DNA of 64,000 nucleotides from Liolophura sinensis. Lineage: Eukaryota; Mollusca; Polyplacophora; Chitonida; Chitonidae. The DNA lies in NCBI RefSeq assembly GCF_032854445.1, contig NC_088300.1, forward strand, positions 28,997,608 through 29,061,607. Direction: 5' to 3'. A program made the translations under genes and the position numbers. Positions within the stretch are counted from its first letter, which is position 1. Each line of letters opens with the position of its first letter. The notes beneath the pieces are model-generated. The model was not told where the DNA came from. It searched no databases and was given only the letters and a program-made list of their open reading frames with translations. This document shows, piece after piece, positions 34,429 through 47,400 of this stretch.

Positions 34429-35454
34429 CTAAATACTCCTTGGAATTGGGCTAACATCCAACAGGCCTCAACGCTCATATTAAATGATGAATTTGGTTAT
34501 ATATTTTAAAAGAAACGACAGCCAAAGGCCAACTTTGAAAGAAAGACATTTGTTTGTTTGTGTGACGTGGCACAACTGAGAAGCCAAATCGCGCACACTG
34601 AGATAATCGAAAGCGCCGTCAAGTTAAGTTAAGAGGTTAGTCACTTACCTGACGAATGCGGATGGTCGTGAGATTTTTCTGTCTTTAATGTTATCGAGGC
34701 ATTCGTGGCCACAGCGCTAACAAGTCTCTTTGATTGATTTATCGCACAGTTCGTCGCAGAACGCTAATTGTCTTTCACTAAAATGACACATGCACAATGA
34801 GCTCACCATATATGTGCGTCAAAATCTGTCTTACATAAATGAGGGACAGTCCGCCAGTTACTTGGTAAATGCCATTGGAGCACTCAAGTCTCCCTGGTTT
34901 CCTCTATTTATGACTGACTAGAGTAATGAAATATTCTTCAGTTCGGCAATATACATTTAAAAAATGAAATATATTTATGCAGTGGTAAGGTGTTCCATGT
35001 GTTAAAGAAGAATTTTGTGATGTTGCGTAACAGAGATATGGCAGTCCAAAGTAAGGAAAATCGCCCACGTTGAGAAACGCGCCGCCATGTTATGAATTTT
35101 AACCAATCAGGAGCAATTTATTTCTAAAACCCGAAAACACTGCCGTTGTAAAAGTTGATTAAAGTTGATTAAAAGTGTTTCCAAGTACGTCAGGACAAAA
35201 TGGCTGCGGTCTGTATTCCGAAATAACTACGGGTATATTATCTCTTGTCATTTCTTATAAAAAACAATGATTTAATCAATCCAACTAAAAATGGCTTGCA
35301 TTATTTACTGTGACACCACTAACGAGTACCAGATAATGTTTTTTACATCATATTATTAAGCGCTTAGGTTCGTATCATAATAAAACGTGTTAGGTGTTAG
35401 AGACATTCGACATTCAAGATATAGCCAATGAGCATTCAAGTTAGAGGCAGTCAT
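34429..35454. other. No gene seen; SINE-like relics
   Basis: Faint family A traces (GCGGATGGTCGTGAG near 34670; GAAATATTCTTCAGTTCGGC near 34940) and nothing else that I can support. Confidence 0.4.
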
Positions 35455-35628
35455 GACATAATAACGACAGTGACAGTGAGCAGTGAAAATAATAACGACA
35501 GTGACAGTGAGCAGTGAGTTGTGACAGTGAGCGTCGACAACGAGCAATGACAGTGAACAGGGACAGTGAACAGCGAGCTCTTTCTGTGAGCCGTTATTGT
35601 GAGCAGTGACAGTGAGCAAGCTGTATAT
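35455..35628. repeat. GACAGTGAGCA-type minisatellite
   Basis: Variants of GACAGTGAGCAGTGA and GACAGTGAACAG recur about ten times with irregular spacing. Confidence 0.8.
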
Positions 35629-36242
35629 AAGAGCAAACTGATAATTAATACAGGTCTATATATTCCTTATTCCGTGTAATTAACAACTTAATGTACAGTC
35701 CGACACTATGGCCAAATGTTTCATTTCCGGTAATTAACTTACATATGAGGACAACTTTTTAAATATTATCCATCGATCTATCATCTATATTCGATCAGAA
35801 AAAGTTAGTAACGTGATCATGGCAGATCAGTGAGAGAGAAAATACACATTGTACAGGTCAGGTTGAACCCGCTCTTGTATTATATATGTGCTACACGAAT
35901 CGTAATCCGGATGAATGGAGACTTATATCAGCAAGTCAGTCACGAGTATTTACTAATATGGTATACTTAGCCAAAAATAGCCAATCTAAATACATACATG
36001 CATGTAATTAATACAAGGCCAAGGATACATTTTCCACACAACATATACTCTTTGGCACATGACACGGAATCACGTGTTTTCTTCCTGTGGGTGGCTTATA
36101 TACCACTAAAAACAGTATCTTTCACCTAGGGTCTGTTTTTTTTTTTAAAATAAAAATCATGGCTAAATGGCTTGTAACCAGGTAACTATCAAGACGCTAT
36201 TACTTTATAAATTTCGAGCTCAGCTGCATGACATTTAAAACT
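35629..36242. other. No gene seen
   Basis: AT-rich sequence without a supported feature. Confidence 0.4.
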
Positions 36243-36510
36243 ATTTTATTCATTTATTTGATTGGTGTTTTACGCCTTACTCAAGAATATTTCACTTATA
36301 CAACGGCGGCCAGCATTATAGTGGGAGGAAACCGGGCAGAGCCCGGGGGAAACCCACGACCATCCGCAGGTTGCTGTCAGACCTTCCCACGTACGGTCAG
36401 AGAGGAAGCCAACATGAGCTGGACTTGTACTCACTGCGACCGCATTGGTGAGAGGCTCATGGGTCATTACGCTGCGCTAACGCGCTAACCGACTGAGCCA
36501 CGGAGGCCCC
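36243..36510 (-). mobile_element. SINE family A, full length (minus)
   Basis: TTTATTTGATTGGTGTTTTA at the left; CGACCATCCGCAGGTTGCTG and GTCATTACGCTGCGCTAACG in the body; CCGACTGAGCCACGGAGGCC (reversed box A) at the right. Confidence 0.88.
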
Positions 36511-37564
36511 TTTTAAAACTATTGACCTAGGTTTAAGTTTCATTAAACGACACAAAGGAAAACTGACACAAAGCTAAAACATGAGAGGTTCTGCGTTGAT
36601 TGATCCATACAACAACCAGTTGGATTCTTTTGACAAGCATGGCAAAGTGAGTTACGTAAAATCGCGCTGCCACCAGCCTTTCCAATTACAGTCAAATGTC
36701 AAGGAAACCACACAAAATAAATGTCATGGAAAAAGTCTGAACAACGACTCGAAATAAGCCGATTGTTTTCATAACTGTCAAACAAATATACCAGCTACTA
36801 TTTCACATCAGAATTATGTGAGTTATTTAATAATACAAGTACATGAATGTGAAACCTAAAGGAGCTATATTTGGTCATACGAATATTCTCTTTGTCCGCT
36901 GCCGATATGTTTGACACCTAGCAATTTTGTCTGCACCATCTAAAATCATTATTTGAAGACCGACCGAGAGTTGTCCTTGTACGTGTGTATGTGCAATATC
37001 TGTATCCACTCACTATTTGTTAATGTAATGCAATCACTGTGGGACAAACATGGAATGGATGGGTTCCATCTGGCTGATTCGTTCAATAGGAGTTTTTTTT
37101 AGAATGCTGAATAAACACTGACTTAAATGACGAACCGTGGCAACGTTATTCACCGATGTGACAAGGTCGGCGTTTATATTCCTCCCACCCTTGCTTGTGA
37201 ACCTGCTGAAACCCTCTCGCTGGTATATACACAGTTATTAAGTGCAATCAGCTTACAGGTTGCAGATCATGAATATATAACTAGACACTAGACGATGCAG
37301 TGAGCAGGCCGAGTAATCTATCACGTGTCGGAAGTCTAAGCTACAGCGTAACCGCTAGACCAAAGACAACCTTGATATACAAACTCAATGGAGAATCTGT
37401 CCCGACTAAAGTATTTAGGTCCTAAATTGTCCACTCTTGTCTTTGCGACGAATGACGTTAAAATCGCTTGCAAATTGGTAAATGTGTCACTCAGGCATTG
37501 CAAGATTTTGTTTCTTTGTTCTATAAAAATTTAACGTCATCTTCTTTAGGTCCTATCACGGTAT
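36511..37564. other. No gene seen
   Basis: Intergenic; no supported open frame, RNA gene or repeat. Confidence 0.4.
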
Positions 37565-37852
37565 TCTCTGACCGCTTCGATGACCTAATTGTTTCGAGAC
37601 TTTAAAAATTGTACTTGTTGCTACCTCGCTAGGCGCTAACTGAGAGGCTAGAGCAAGGAATCGGGACTGGTTGGCCCGGTGTTAGTATGATGTGACTAGG
37701 TGGGGGTGTCTTCGGCATGATACATCGGTGATGGCAGCACTTTGGCGGCATGGACTCGCCCTACTAACAAGACGACATAGTATATGTACACACACGTAAT
37801 GACTTCAGTCATATGACTGAAAAATTGTTAAGTACGACGTAAAACCATAAGC
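37565..37852 (+). mobile_element. Non-autonomous retroelement, family B (plus)
   Basis: GAGAGGCTAGAGCAAGGAAT, GCGGCATGGACTCGCCCTAC, ATGACTGAAAAATTGTTAAG and TACGACGTAAAACC, then a CATA run at 37853-37896. Confidence 0.75.
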
Positions 37853-37896
37853 AAACATACATACATACATACATACATACATACATACATACATAC
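37853..37896. repeat. (CATA)n microsatellite
   Basis: About ten CATA units, attached to the family B tail. Confidence 0.9.
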
Positions 37897-37981
37897 GATA
37901 GTGTCTCCTTGTTGCTTCACTGCTTCAGTTTGAAGATGAGAATTAAAACTTATTCCATTATCGCAACCTGATGATTAAAGG

Positions 37982-38216
37982 CCGGCAGCGTAATGACCCA
38001 GGAGTCTCTCACCAATGCGGTCGCAGTGAGTTCAAGTCAAGCTCATGCTGACTTCCTCTCCAGCCGTACGTGGGAAGGTCTTTCAGCAACCTGCGGATGG
38101 TCGTGACTTTCCCCCCGGGCTCTGCCCGGTTTCCACCCACCATAATGCTGGCCGCCGTCGTATAAGTGGAATATTCTTGAGTACGACGTAAAACACCCAT
38201 TAAATAAATAAATAAA
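37982..38216 (+). mobile_element. SINE family A, lacking box A
   Basis: It begins at GGCAGCGTAATGACCCAGGA. Box B (GAGTTCAAGTCAAGCTC), GCGGATGGTCGTGACTTTCC and a tail of CATTAAATAAATAAATAAAG are present. Confidence 0.8.
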
Positions 38217-39761
38217 GTAAAGGCCGATTCTTAAGTTTCCGGCCCATTTATGAACAACCTAACAGCGCAGATTAGGACTTTTATCGGTCATGTCGCGTGC
38301 AAGGGTGATTCTTCTAACAAACGATACCCTGAGATGATAGTTAGTATAAAATGCTAAATCTTAAGTATATAGTATATACCTTATTCGATCATCACGGGCG
38401 TCTTTCGCCAATATGGCGTACGTTACCCATAAGTTCCATCAATGCTGGTGAAAGTTCATGTTTCACGTTGTATGCATGTACGAGAATAGTCCTAGTTAAA
38501 CATCAGTTAAGTAAATCATCTTTTACTGGTATCTGATGTGTATCTATAGATCTACGCACATTACAGATATTGCTCCTCAAATCTCATCAGTACTAACACA
38601 AAAGTGAAAATCGAAATGTTTGTCTGCATGAATTGGTACAAACGGAGAGCATTAGCCACTGCATATTAAAGTCAGTTAAGCACACACATGTATGGTGTTC
38701 AGAAATCAGCCCGGAAAAATATATTTAGCCGTGTAAGTAGACAAGGCACGCATGAAAAACATTTAGATGTGGATCGATTATAGTTCATTTAATACAATTA
38801 TGCACTGAAATTGTTCTTACCTCTGCTAAAAGCATGTTATGGAACATGATGGGAATTCATTTCTGTTAAAACCCTTATTTTCTTTCAGGGCCTATGTTTG
38901 GTCTTTATCATATGTTCAAGGCAGTAATCAGATGGACTGTATAGAGTGGTTTTCCTTCTGTGTACCAAACACCTTGGTTCTGCTGCTATCAATCCGTTAC
39001 ATATATAGTGATAAATTTTTCTTCATTCTACGCAACATATGTGTATACACGAAAGTGGTGGAGAAAGGCATACATGCGCTGAAGTCCCTGTACCTAATAC
39101 ACCTCAATATAATCATTAATTTTATATAACTGTGAAGTCTATTTTTATTCGAAAAAAACCTGTCCTTTGATAAACCTCGGTCACAAAACTTTGTTAATTA
39201 ACTCTACAGTGTCGAGATTTCCAATCATATACGGGTTCTGTATATGTCATTTGTTTGTTTGGTTTTTTGTTTTTTCGTTCAGATCCACTCTTCCAGCATC
39301 TCACACGTTTTCCAATAAAGTCCTGTGAATGTGACGGCATATAGATTGTATAGGATTACTAGTCTCTAGTTAACACGCTGGCTAAGCGGTTCGATACTAG
39401 ACAGCCAATACCTGGATCGCTCCCAGGAAGAGGTCATTTATCCAAGACACGTTCACAGCCCTAATTACTTCGCCACAGATTGCATTTGTACATAACAGGT
39501 ATTTGCACATATGATTTAGAAAAAGAAGCTGTGGAATAATTAATGGGCAGAAGTAACGTAAACTGTTTGCTCTGCGATCATGTTCTCAGTGGAGTAACAA
39601 AACCATGTCCATGACGCTTTCCGATGGAGCTAACCAGGCATGCGTAGATGTGTATGACAGAAGCACTACGAGTAATCGATATTTCATATCACGGCCAAAA
39701 TACATATGTATATTTTTTCTTATCTGTTAACAACGGAAAGGTTTACATCAGGTCATATAAA
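38217..39761. other. Intergenic, no gene seen
   Basis: The 96-codon frame at 38839-39129 is hydrophobic and follows a TTTCTTTCAG, but it has no family signature. It lies in the 3' direction of the minus-strand gene to the right. Confidence 0.4.
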
Positions 39762-41102
39762 TTATCGATTCAACATACTCCTCCTGTATTTCCCAGTTAA
39801 TGTAACAATTGATGGTACCTTGGGTGCTTTACGGCTATCACAATGAACATTTCCGCTCTGCTGTTGCCACAGTGCTTTAGACATAGATAAATGCGCGCCC
39901 CCTTTGGCTGATCTCCCCCCTTGGCCTCTGTGATCCAAGACCACTTTGGAATGTAACACGCTCATAATATTTGCCATCGAATCGGCTCTCTTGTAGAGCT
40001 CTTTTGCACGCTGTTCATCCTTGTTTGAAGAATTAGTTTTCCTGGAAAATGTCACCCTACCGGAGCTTTTATCAGGACGTGAAACATTTTTCTCAAGGGC
40101 TACATAACTCTCCAAGTCCTTATCTTCTCCGTTGATGTTTGCAGCACCATGGGCGTGTGTAGAAGGGACAGTAGTCTCTGTGATGTCCCTGTCAGGTATC
40201 ACACTATCTCTGTCGGGAGCGTTTCCATCGCCATTATGGATTTCTGAGGACACTGATAAAATGTTAAGGTTGTCCTCATCAGTTTGAGAGTCCTTGACAA
40301 TATTTGAAAACAAGGCTATCATTTCTTTGGTTGCCTCATTGCCCAACACCATCCGGGCTCTGTCTAGCAGCTCCTGGGAGCTAAGGTCCAAAACGTCAAA
40401 CATTTGTTTCCCCTTTTGTCTCTCCTCTCTCTCAATGAATCTCCTGTAAAGCCTGTGGAGAGATTTTACCACGTGATCAGCGCGTCTCACAAAGTTAGCA
40501 CCATTGTTTTGTGATTTGGGCTTCACGGCAGACACTGCTGCCTTCAAATAAAACTTTCTGTCCGTCTTACGCGAGGAGGAAGAGAAACGGTGTGGAGAAG
40601 GTAACGTGGTGGAATTGTACATTAAGCCAGGGGAGGCAACAGCCATTGCAGAGCTGCTCATCTTTGGAAAAAAAGAAAGATTGGGGCGGCTTGACCTGGC
40701 TGATCGCTCAGAGTAAGGAGTGTACATTAAATCTGATGCAGATCCACAGCCTGACGGAATCCTCGACGTATACATTTGCTTGGGTTCAAGAGACAAATTT
40801 TCTTGATATCTTTCCCTCATCCGCCTCAATCGTTCTGTCTCTCGCTGCAATCCTTTTTCGATGGTTGGCGTTTTGATATGTAAAACTCTCAAACTTTCTC
40901 GAAGACTCCATTTTTCGTGGTTTCTAACTCTTTCACTAGCTGTTTTTGCGCGATCCAGGTACTTGCTCAGCTGGTCCAAATGGCGTTGCTCTCTGGCGTT
41001 TATTTCTCGAGTTCTTAGGTATTCCTTGGCATCTAGAATGACAGAACTGTTGGATATGGACGAGTCATGGTAAAGATGCCCCAACTCTGGCATAAGACTC
41101 AT
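39762..41102 (-). CDS. Uncharacterised coiled-coil protein, 446 aa
   Basis: A single uninterrupted frame with strongly biased, charged composition. Residues about 35-110 (REQRHLDQLSKYLDRAK, ERLRRMRERYQENLSL) look helical and coiled-coil. A second helical part (about 200-270) has VVKSLHRLYRRFIEREE and SSQELLDRARMVLG. The rest is Ser/Asp-rich and probably disordered, with a basic end (GKYRRSMLNR). There is no signal peptide, membrane segment or enzyme motif. The length of the frame and its composition make it very probably real. I do not recognise the family. An ACTACCAG lies just upstream of the ATG, so a 5' exon is possible. Confidence 0.7.
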   Translation of the reverse strand: MSLMPELGHLYHDSSISNSSVILDAKEYLRTREINAREQRHLDQLSKYLDRAKTASERVRNHEKWSLRESLRVLHIKTPTIEKGLQRETERLRRMRERYQENLSLEPKQMYTSRIPSGCGSASDLMYTPYSERSARSSRPNLSFFPKMSSSAMAVASPGLMYNSTTLPSPHRFSSSSRKTDRKFYLKAAVSAVKPKSQNNGANFVRRADHVVKSLHRLYRRFIEREERQKGKQMFDVLDLSSQELLDRARMVLGNEATKEMIALFSNIVKDSQTDEDNLNILSVSSEIHNGDGNAPDRDSVIPDRDITETTVPSTHAHGAANINGEDKDLESYVALEKNVSRPDKSSGRVTFSRKTNSSNKDEQRAKELYKRADSMANIMSVLHSKVVLDHRGQGGRSAKGGAHLSMSKALWQQQSGNVHCDSRKAPKVPSIVTLTGKYRRSMLNR

Positions 41103-41264
41103 TGTCTTTACGTCCTGGTAGTAAACACCTCAAGTCCACCTTCGACGCAGGTAGGCAAAGTGACACCTCCTTTCTAGAACACATAAGGGTGTGCAACAGA
41201 ACACAATAACTTAGGCTTAGGAATGACACTGATTACTTTTTCAGTACATATGTACATGCAGGCC

Positions 41265-41297
<33 letters not shown>

Positions 41298-42137
41298 ATA
41301 CCTGTTCCATTGACACGAAGATGTCAACGGCGTCAAAAACGCTCTATCACTGGGTCAAAGCTTTTCAAACTTCGCGACATTAAACACCATCAATTAGTCC
41401 TGGAGTCAGTCTCACCTGTCGTACTTTAGACTTTTTTCCTGGCTAATTGAAGAGGTATGAGGCTTTTTTCAACCCGGACTTGGCTCTGCATACCAGGCAC
41501 GTGGGATACTGACGCTCGTTAGTGAATACTACGAGCTCACTCTTGACACTTACCATTCATTATTCAACCTGGTAACACTGCACAACGTCAGCCAGGGCGT
41601 GAATAGATACTCGAGACTTTTAAACCTCGTGTACACACAGGACACGATTTGTATGGCTTTCAGAGTGTACGCTAATGTAAAACCTTTTTATCCTGTGTTC
41701 AAAACACCGTTTATTTCCATCTCCGCATTGTATATAGACCTATTATAAATAATAGGTAATGGGGCCATGCCCAAGCATACTTATACAGCTTCTGTTAAGG
41801 TAGTTCGCCAATTATATAATATCTGTTTTCTTAACATATTCACTCTACCTTTCTTCTGCTTCGACAAATGTCAACAGCTCTGTTCAATCTGTTTTCTTAA
41901 TGAATTAAATCCCCCAGTCACCCGAGACGAAATGGCTTCGGCGACGACTCTATAGATTGTTTTCCGACGAGTCGTCCTCCGTGTGTGGGGTAAATGTCTA
42001 AACTGAAGGCATGCAGGTTACCGTGAAACACCTTTACATGTTTCTTTATATGAAGCTATCGAAAAGTTGTCTGTTGCTTTATGGAGCGTGAAGATAAGCA
42101 CAAATGTTGGCACTTACCACAGTAAAAACAGTATATA
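41103..42137. other. No gene seen; (TA)n microsatellite at 41264-41290
   Basis: A TATA dinucleotide run of about 13 units followed by TATGTATG. It is probably the 5' flank of the minus-strand gene on the left. Confidence 0.5.
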
Positions 42138-42375
42138 GAACCCGGGGCCTCGACGACTCAGATAATGAAAACGCTTTGCTCGCTGAGACCACCCTGTTCT
42201 TGACATTTGAAGGGTTCAAATCCAGCTCTCACAGTTTCCGCTGCACCTTTGTGTTAGTGATTTCTTCGGGCTATTCCGGTTTCCTCCATCCATAAACCTG
42301 CATGACCGCCATTATATAAGTGAAACATTCCTGACTATGGCGTTACATTCACCATCAACCTACATGTACCAATAA
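42138..42375 (+). mobile_element. SINE family A, old diverged copy
   Basis: GGGTTCAAATCCAGCTC (box B), CCGGTTTCCTCCATCCATAA, GACCGCCATTATATAAGTGA and GGCGTTACATTCACCATC. The head is barely recognisable. Confidence 0.6.
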
Positions 42376-42847
42376 ATTCGTCAATTTCTTGAACCGTATT
42401 GTCTTAGTCATAAGGTTAGATCAGAGTATAACCCTGGATTTGAAAACGCGAACTCCAATATACTGCTGGTCATGGGAGAGTAGTCCTCCGAAGATGATGT
42501 TAAGACCTGCGATATAATTAATTACTTCACTGAGGCGGACTAACAATAATGCTAATCCAGCAAAAGAACCGGGAACGGGACGCATAATTATTTCCAGGTG
42601 TATTGACGGAAATGAAAGCGAATGTTTTATTGTTGAAACTATACGCCCTATGCTGACCACAACTCCTGTATTTCCTGGGCAGAAACTTTGACATCTTTCC
42701 TGGTTTTTTAAATTTTTTAAAATTTGAAAAAACTTTTTTTGTTTAATTAGGGTTTTACTCCATACAATTCCATTTCGGGTATAACAGTGCAGTAAAATTT
42801 GAATTCTTCAGAATACACATATATGGTCTTAACGGCCAGTAGCCCTT

Positions 42848-43220
42848 GTACACTCAGAAAATTAATTTGTTAATTTAACAGAAAGTCTATTGTTTGAGTG
42901 ATGCTAGAATGTATTCTGTTATAATAACATAATACTTCCTCATATTCAACTTAAGATCCTGTTAACCTAATAGAATCTTTGTTTATTTATTTGATTGGTG
43001 TTTTACGCTGTATTCAAGAATACTTCACTTATACGACGGCGGCCAGCATTATGGTAGGAGCAAAGCGGACAGAGCCCTGGGTAAACCCAAGACCATGCTC
43101 AAGTTGCGACTTGAGTCTTTATGTTGAATTAATAGAACATGTGTGTTATATTTAACAGAATAATGTGTTACAATATCAGAATACATTCTAGCATCAATGA
43201 GACAAGAGACTAATTTCTTG
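42848..43220. repeat. MITE-like element (second copy) interrupted by a SINE
   Basis: AATTTGTTAATTTAACAGAA and GTGATGCTAGAATGTATTC at the left; CAGAATACATTCTAGCATCA at the right. Removing 42981-43120 restores the order seen in the copy at 851-1107 (GAATCTTT joining ATGTTGAATTAA). Confidence 0.8.
42981..43112 (-). mobile_element. SINE family A 3' part nested in the MITE (minus)
   Basis: TTTATTTGATTGGTGTTTTA, TACGACGGCGGCCAGCATTA and AAGACCATGCTCAAGTTGCG. It is flanked by GAATCTTT and GAGTCTTT, an 8-bp target duplication with one mismatch. 5'-truncated. Confidence 0.8.
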
Positions 43221-44471
43221 AGTGTACTCTGACAAGAACAATGTTATTGATTATGTATGGCCAGGAATGAGTTTGAGCTTCATTGTCCATGCAGTTATAT
43301 AAGTTTTAAAGGGCTACACACATTTTTGCTTTGGAAACTGCAGTTAGGCCTACGTGTTGTCTGCAAAGATTCAGTATGTAGGCCTAATCGAGATACGTTT
43401 CCGTACTATAAGTAGGCCTATACCTGCTTGGACCAATGAGTGATCAGAAGCCGTCAGTTTATAGGCCTACAGGCCTGATAGCCAGAGGCTGCATGGTCAT
43501 GAGTCATGAAGGAAACATGTCATGCAAGCCTGAATTTATCAGCCCTATAGGTCTAGTTGTTGAGAACCTTGCAAGGTCAGAAACCGAGACTAAGCACCTG
43601 AAGGAACGCACTATATACAGCCAGGCGAGGAGCCATCGAATGACGGCACCAAATATATCACTGATGAAAGAAATAGTCGGTGGGCAATCGAGGTGTTAGG
43701 CATGGGCATTTATTGACTGATTTATTTATTTATTTATTGGACTCCCAAGGTTAAAGTCTATATTGCTCTTACTAAGGTTATTATTTATCCTCTCTGAATC
43801 TATGCGTCGAAACAGACATTCGTATAGGCTACCAGGTGTCAGCCAGTAAAGATGTTCCAGCTCAATAATCTCAAGGCTAATTCCCAAGACAACCTTAAAC
43901 AGCAACTACCAGTCAAAGAACAAAGAAAGAATATAAAGTATGAAATTAGGTCAGGATCATGCAAAGTGAACTTACACAGTTCATCGTCAAATGAAGAAAC
44001 TTGATGCAACTATGACCCACTTAGCCTACATATTGGAGAAATATTGATATCTAGACAAATTGATTGATTTTTCAAAGCTTATAAGATATGCACTGTTTAT
44101 TCAACTTTATTTTTTTATTATTATGTACGAAAGCGTTGACATATGGGGTACAGTGGTTCGTAAAAAACACGATTAATTGCAAAGTATCACTACCTATCTG
44201 ACACCAATCAACAAATTTAATACTATACACCGTACAGTTATGAGATTCTTGCCGAAGGCTGTTAACTCTAAGAAAGGACAATCACTATATATGTGTCCCT
44301 TGTCTCTTTTCCCGTTTTTATCAGACCACGTTTCGATGCACCTCTCCATGACGTCTTGCTGAGGCGACACAATCCGTTTTCCGCATTTTGTTCCGCTTTT
44401 TACACGCTCTCAACTTGATGTTGCACGCGCCAAGTCGCCCTGTTGAAGTGTGTTTTGTGAGACTATAACGG
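43221..44471. other. 5' flank of FIBP
   Basis: The 87-codon frame at 43436-43699 has no support. The sequence just before the FIBP ATG (44350-44470) has no clear TATA box. A (ATTT)n run lies near 43720. Confidence 0.4.
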
Positions 44472-47400
44472 ATGGCAACTGTCGATATATTTGTGGGAAA
44501 TCACACTGTAGTTGATCCTGACATTTATCAGCTTTGGATCAATGGTTATTCAGGTATCTAAAGACATAACCAGTAAATCGAGAGCCGATATGGCGGTCTA
44601 GATTTGTGTTATGTTGTTGTTGTTGTTGTTGGGAAATGTCAGAACCAGCCAACCAGGCTCTCTGCGCTATCAATTTATGCCATGCCCATGATGCTCGCTT
44701 GCTTGGCAGTATGGGTATTTCAGTTTGAGGGATTTGTAAAGTTGAGGTGGACGTCACGTGGTAGAGTGACGTAACTCATTGAAGAATCTGCTGTTAAATT
44801 ATGATGAACATTTGAGAACCTTGTCTTTACAGCACTGTAAACCTAATACCGGTACTAAGTTTGAAGTGCAACTGTGTTTGGTATTGCAATCCTCAAAAAA
44901 AGCTTTTATATTTAGATTGCCGTCTGCAAGAACATCTTCAGCTTTCTTAATTAATCCAAAAAGGCATAAAAAAGAACTTGTACTTTTAGTGTAGGTAAGT
45001 TTGGGAGCCGTCAGTGCAGACCTCATTGAGATGACTCCAACAAATTAGAGTGCGCAGCTGTGGGGCGATTTGTTTGAGAGTTGGCGATGGACTCAGTGTT
45101 ACAATGAATGTCAAAATTTTAAATAGCACACTGAGTCCATCTAGGAAAAAACTATAGGTTTGATAAATGCGTTAATATATACACTGTCAAATGCACACTA
45201 TACGCTCATTACTCAGTATGGTGGGTAGAGAGCACAAGATTTCAAGGCACAAGGACTAACAACAAAACTGATGATCTTTTAATGGAGAATCAGTGTGTCA
45301 CCTGAATTCAGTAATTTAAAAATTTAATCTGATTTTGTCATTACTAAATAATATGATAGCCCTACAGTACATGTATAAATATGTTTTGTCTTAATTAGGA
45401 TTTGAAGCTGCCAAACTTCAACAGGCTCGGGGTGTTCAACAGAAGTTTGGTTGTGTGTTTGACGACATTGTCAGTGACACGTTGGACTATTACAGACTGT
45501 TTACGTCGTTAGAGCGTCTGTTGAAGACTCCTCCCAAACTTGTGGACCAACAGGTCTATCAACTAGACACAGCAACACTTCGTCTTCTCATTCAGCAGTG
45601 AGTTTGGTAGTGGTTTGTAGATCTTCACAAGTCAGACAAAATCAATGTATTCGTGGAAGGAAACTTGTCTTCACTTGAAATTGAGGGATAAAGTGGACAG
45701 CACTGCAGTTCTCAACTGTGTGGCATATATTCATTTAGTAACGTGAAAGATGAATAATAGACACCAGTAAAGCACCATTTGACTGGTATTCACTGACCTT
45801 TTCTGCTCTGTGATGCATGCAGTATTGACCGTTGTACAGTTTTCCACAGTGCTTGTGTACAGTATGCAGGAAACAGTCTTCTGGATGCTTTATGCAACAG
45901 ACCTATTGAAAGAAAAAATAGAGATTGTTACAGTGTTTGTCAGTTCAAGGCCAGTTATTGTATCTAATAAAACACTGAAAGTATCTGAAACCAGTTACAT
46001 GTCATCTCTTATGCAACACATTGATGCATTTTTTGAAGCCATAAAGAAAATCATGAAGAGGTGAAATTAGCATATTTACAGGCACACACTGATGTGAACA
46101 CTTTATATTTACATGTAAATAATATTATACATGTGGATATAGTTTCTTTCAGAGGAATATAAAAGTTAAACATTGTAAATAATTACCAAATTCTTGCTTA
46201 CACCTGCTCCAACTTGATGTACTGTAATCTTCAAGCTTTTCTGCCTCTGCAGCATTTTTTGAAGTGGAATTTATCATGTGTTCAGTTATTAGGAAAATGA
46301 CACCAAAAATGATTTGCATGAGTCACTCAAAGATGCAAGCTTCATAAAACTGTGCTATTTTTGTACACCTCAGAATACGGAATAGTTCTCTCAGAATACA
46401 CCCCATCTACTTCCCTCTAAATGTTTTGAGATAAAAGTTGTTGTGGTGGTTGAAAAGGTTGAAGAATTTGGGTAATATTACAGATATACATGTTAATGTA
46501 GTTTGCAGATGTAGTGTTTTAAGTATGGAGGTGTGCACACATTTAATATGTTATGAACTTGATGATTTAATGTTGTACAGATACTACAGCATTGATCCAT
46601 CAGTCGTGCGGGAGATACTTGGCAAGAAATTATCAGCTCGGAACAGGAAAGATCTGGATGATGTTAATGAGAAGACCAAAGTACCTTTGCGCAGCTGTCG
46701 CAGACAGGTATGTGAGGATAATGCAGCTGACAACCTGTTTGTTAGTAGTGGTGTTTCTATTGAATCTAACAGAATTAACTCACTAGCTACCGTGCCTACA
46801 TTTTTAACACCAACTCAAATGTATTACCTGTTCCGAAGTAAAGAAACGAGGTGGCCTTACATGAAGTTCCTTTGAGATCATTTGCATTTCATTAATAAAA
46901 CGTAATTGTACATATTAAGTTTGCTGTGAGAGAAGTGTTCTTGAGTAATTGAGCTGTAAATAAAAGTTAAATAAATGTTGGCTGTAACCTATCAATGGAG
47001 GATGCTGGTCTTGCAGTACATAAATACTGAGCACAGCTGGAGACCTCCATGGCCTAGTAGTTGCATGCGAGTTCAACACAATGACCAAGGAGCTTCTCAC
47101 TAATGCGGTGGATATGAGTTTAAGTCCAGCTCATGCGGGCTTCATGTCTAGTAACCTGCAGGCAGTCTTTGGTTTTCCAAGAGGTTTGCCCAGTTTCCTT
47201 CCACCATAATGCAGGCCACTGTCACATAGCTTTAAGTAAAAAAATTCTTGAGTATGGTGTAAAACACCAATCAAATAAACAGATGAACTTTTTTGAGTGC
47301 ACAGGCTAAGCCAAGCCAAGCCTTCTCTCGTGTGTATTAAAAGGGACATAAACAGGGTTAAACTGTCTCCTCTACTCTGTTAGGTTAAAGGCGTTCTGAG

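Noticed and set aside
38839-39129. 96-codon hydrophobic frame
   Set aside because: No family signature; AT-rich DNA readily gives such frames.
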